Both the position numbers and the translations under genes were made by a program. Source: Phycisphaerae bacterium (GTDB lineage: Bacteria > Planctomycetota > Phycisphaerae > Sedimentisphaerales > SM23-30). Taken from it: a DNA stretch of 6,864 nt. The stretch spans positions 1 to 6,864 of the forward strand of contig JAIPFO010000209.1 in NCBI GenBank assembly GCA_021736565.1, written 5' to 3'. Below are positions 5,928 through 6,864 of the stretch, one piece after another (positions within the stretch are counted from its first letter, which is position 1; every line of letters starts with the position of its first letter). The notes beneath the pieces were generated by a model, which saw only the letters and a program-made list of their open reading frames with translations, had not been told where the DNA came from and made no database searches.

Positions 5928-6344
5928 TTATTTTTCCATTTGCCAACGGTCGCCCGCACCTGAGACAAGGATAAGATTGCCCCATGCGGTAAAATCACCG
6001 GTCCTGATAATTGTTTTGACCTCATGACTTCGTTCTTTTAATTCCGTGTGTGGAATCACCTCAAGCTCAACGTTGTCGCCAAATGACTTTGCCGCTTTGC
6101 CGGCATATGTCGGATTATGGTCCTGTGTTTCCTGGGCCATGATGATCTTTTCAACGGAATGTACTTTGCGCAGTTCGGCAAGCACATCGAGTATTTTCGG
6201 TACCCCTTCAGACAATGTAATATCGATCAGTTCGACGTGGTCCGGACATGGGAACCCCGCATCGACGACCATCATCAGGTCCATGTGGCCCTGGCGGGTC
6301 AGGGCCGAATCGATATGACTATTAAGCATTCCAATTTCTTTCAT
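5928..6344 (-). CDS. rbsD: D-ribose pyranase (RbsD/FucU family)
   Basis: A 138-residue cytoplasmic enzyme that interconverts the pyranose and furanose forms of D-ribose (and some other sugars), supplying the form used by ribokinase; the E. coli protein has 139 residues. It aligns well with RbsD from the N terminus (MKEIGMLNSHIDSALTRQGH). H20, D22 and D28 sit in GHMDLMMVVDAG at the catalytic positions; H99 in IPHTELK and the C-terminal RTGDFTAWGNLILVSGA (114-130) complete the sugar pocket. The ATG at 6344 is chosen because AGAGGA (6355-6350) lies 5 bases upstream and it matches the family start; the in-frame ATG at 6371 would translate a palindrome. No ribokinase or Rbs ABC transporter is in the window, so it probably serves the sugar brought in by the neighbouring symporter. 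Confidence 0.94.
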   Translation of the reverse strand: MKEIGMLNSHIDSALTRQGHMDLMMVVDAGFPCPDHVELIDITLSEGVPKILDVLAELRKVHSVEKIIMAQETQDHNPTYAGKAAKSFGDNVELEVIPHTELKERSHEVKTIIRTGDFTAWGNLILVSGAGDRWQMEK

Positions 6345-6354
6345 GATTGTCCTC

Positions 6355-6370
6355 TGTGCGATTTCGCACA
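6355..6370. promoter_or_regulatory. Perfect 16-base palindrome next to the rbsD ribosome-binding site
   Basis: TGTGCGAAATCGCACA (minus strand) has two 7-base arms and a 2-base centre. It touches the AGAGGA ribosome-binding site of rbsD. It could be an operator (TGTGC-N6-GCACA has the spacing of CRP/FNR-type sites) or an mRNA hairpin controlling access to the ribosome-binding site. A single half-site, GTGCGAAA, recurs on the plus strand at 6521-6528, about 160 bases upstream of rbsD. Confidence 0.5.
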
Positions 6371-6387
6371 TTTTATTGTGTTAGATT
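6371..6387 (-). repeat. 17-base repeat, copy upstream of rbsD
   Basis: The minus strand reads AATCTAACACAATAAAA, matching the sequence upstream of the CPBP gene (1603-1619) at 16 of 17 bases. It directly abuts the 16-base palindrome on the upstream side. Function unknown; chance is possible. Confidence 0.3.
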
Positions 6388-6474
6388 GAATGAGTTATGG
6401 CCGCAGTACTGTTAGAGTGCATTTTGTAATATTTCATTACTTTCGGGCTTGCATCCTAAAGTCGTCATTCTTCA

Positions 6475-6519
6475 TTTTGTACGATAAAGCCCTGCTGAGC
6501 ATGGAATTACGGTACAAAA
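6475..6519. repeat. Long imperfect inverted repeat upstream of rbsD
   Basis: TTTTGTAC (6475-6482) and GTACAAAA (6512-6519) are perfect 8-base inverted arms. Between them a second set of complementary bases (CC/GG and TGC/GCA around 6490-6503) lets the whole 45 bases fold into one long interrupted hairpin. There is no T-run directly after it on either strand, so it does not look like an intrinsic terminator. It may be an operator or an RNA structure in the region between the 6553-6864 gene and rbsD. Confidence 0.35.
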
Positions 6520-6531
6520 AGTGCGAAAGTT

Positions 6532-6556
6532 AACTCCTCTCAATATTGAGAGTTAT
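6532..6556 (-). repeat. Hairpin overlapping the stop codon of the upstream gene
   Basis: A perfect 16-base palindrome CTCTCAATATTGAGAG (6537-6552) extends, with one bulged base, into arms that include the TAA stop codon of the gene at 6553-6864. It may stabilise the 3' end or contribute to termination, but no clean U-run follows. Confidence 0.35.
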
Positions 6557-6864
6557 GACGCCGAGGTCACGGTTGTTTCCTGTTTCACTTTATTGTACGC
6601 CTGCCAGGCTGTTTTGAACTTATTGTAGTCGTTCCGTGTTTTGAAAACCTGGCTGTCATCCCACAGTATCCGCCAGTCGCCGTCCGCTTCAGGCCACAGG
6701 AAGACCTGCCCCCAGATCAAGCGGTTATTGGCGTCAATGCCAGGGTTTTCAGGGGAACCATCGCCGGATATTCTGAGCATCTGTTCGGCGGTCAGGAGGT
6801 CTTCGGTCGCGGCTTTGAGGTTTTCTTTGATCCAGTCAGATCGTGTCGCCATGGCCACGAAACC
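6553..6864 (-). CDS. Unrecognised protein, C-terminal part (runs to window edge)
   Basis: The frame is open from the window edge to the TAA at 6553 (about 103 residues). Possible starts are a GTG at 6858 and an ATG at 6852, but neither has a ribosome-binding site in view and the frame continues to the edge. It may therefore be the C-terminal end of a longer protein. The visible part is soluble: a helical start (TRSDWIKENLKAATEDLLTA), a Pro/Gly-rich middle (GDGSPENPGIDANN), a tryptophan-rich stretch (WGQVFLWPEADGDWRILWDD), and a Lys-rich helical tail ending TTVTSAS. No signal peptide or membrane segment is seen. I do not recognise the family. It is separated from rbsD by 208 bases of inverted repeats, so it is probably a different transcription unit. 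Confidence 0.55.
   Translation of the reverse strand, partial: GFVAMATRSDWIKENLKAATEDLLTAEQMLRISGDGSPENPGIDANNRLIWGQVFLWPEADGDWRILWDDSQVFKTRNDYNKFKTAWQAYNKVKQETTVTSAS

Overview
The window looks like chromosomal DNA from a bacterium of the Planctomycetes-Verrucomicrobia-Lentisphaerae group, with Phycisphaerae-like planctomycetes or Lentisphaerae as the best guess. This is inference from gene content: a DUF1080 (3-keto-disaccharide hydrolase) lipoprotein, a non-HemE URO-D family protein and a large SLC5-type sodium/sugar symporter side by side. No rRNA or universal marker protein is present to confirm it. Base composition is moderate, and Shine-Dalgarno sequences of the GGAGAA/AGAGGA type are in use.

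Every gene I can support lies on the minus strand, so transcription runs from high to low coordinates. In that order they are: the end of an unrecognised protein (6864-6553); an intergenic region rich in inverted repeats (6552-6345); rbsD, D-ribose pyranase (6344-5928); a possible 44-residue small protein (5904-5770); the symporter (5754-3751), preceded by a good sigma70-type promoter; a URO-D/methyltransferase-like protein (3622-2453); a DUF1080 lipoprotein (2290-1637); a CPBP-family membrane protease-like protein (1583-849); and the tmRNA gene ssrA (711-358) with its own strong promoter. The last ~357 bases hold no convincing gene, but contain a consensus-like promoter firing leftwards out of the window.

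The middle block (rbsD, symporter, URO-D, DUF1080) reads as a carbohydrate uptake and catabolism cluster. The symporter carries the SGLT-type sugar-transporter signature, RbsD interconverts ribose anomers, and DUF1080 proteins cleave 3-keto-glycosides outside the cytoplasm. The URO-D protein lacks the HemE hallmarks and may act in methyl transfer. The substrate cannot be read from the sequence.

The most interesting unexplained signal is a ~105-base leader present twice, directly upstream of the URO-D and DUF1080 start codons. It has two identical or near-identical 14-base blocks separated by exactly 20 bases in both copies. The spacer differs in sequence but can form a hairpin centred on the same position in each. 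Other leads are the ~85-residue insertion in a symporter loop, the unusual tmRNA tag (ANNQLRMAA), the small ORF filling the rbsD-symporter gap, and a perfect 16-base palindrome next to the rbsD ribosome-binding site. I see no transposon, CRISPR array, phage module or defence system.
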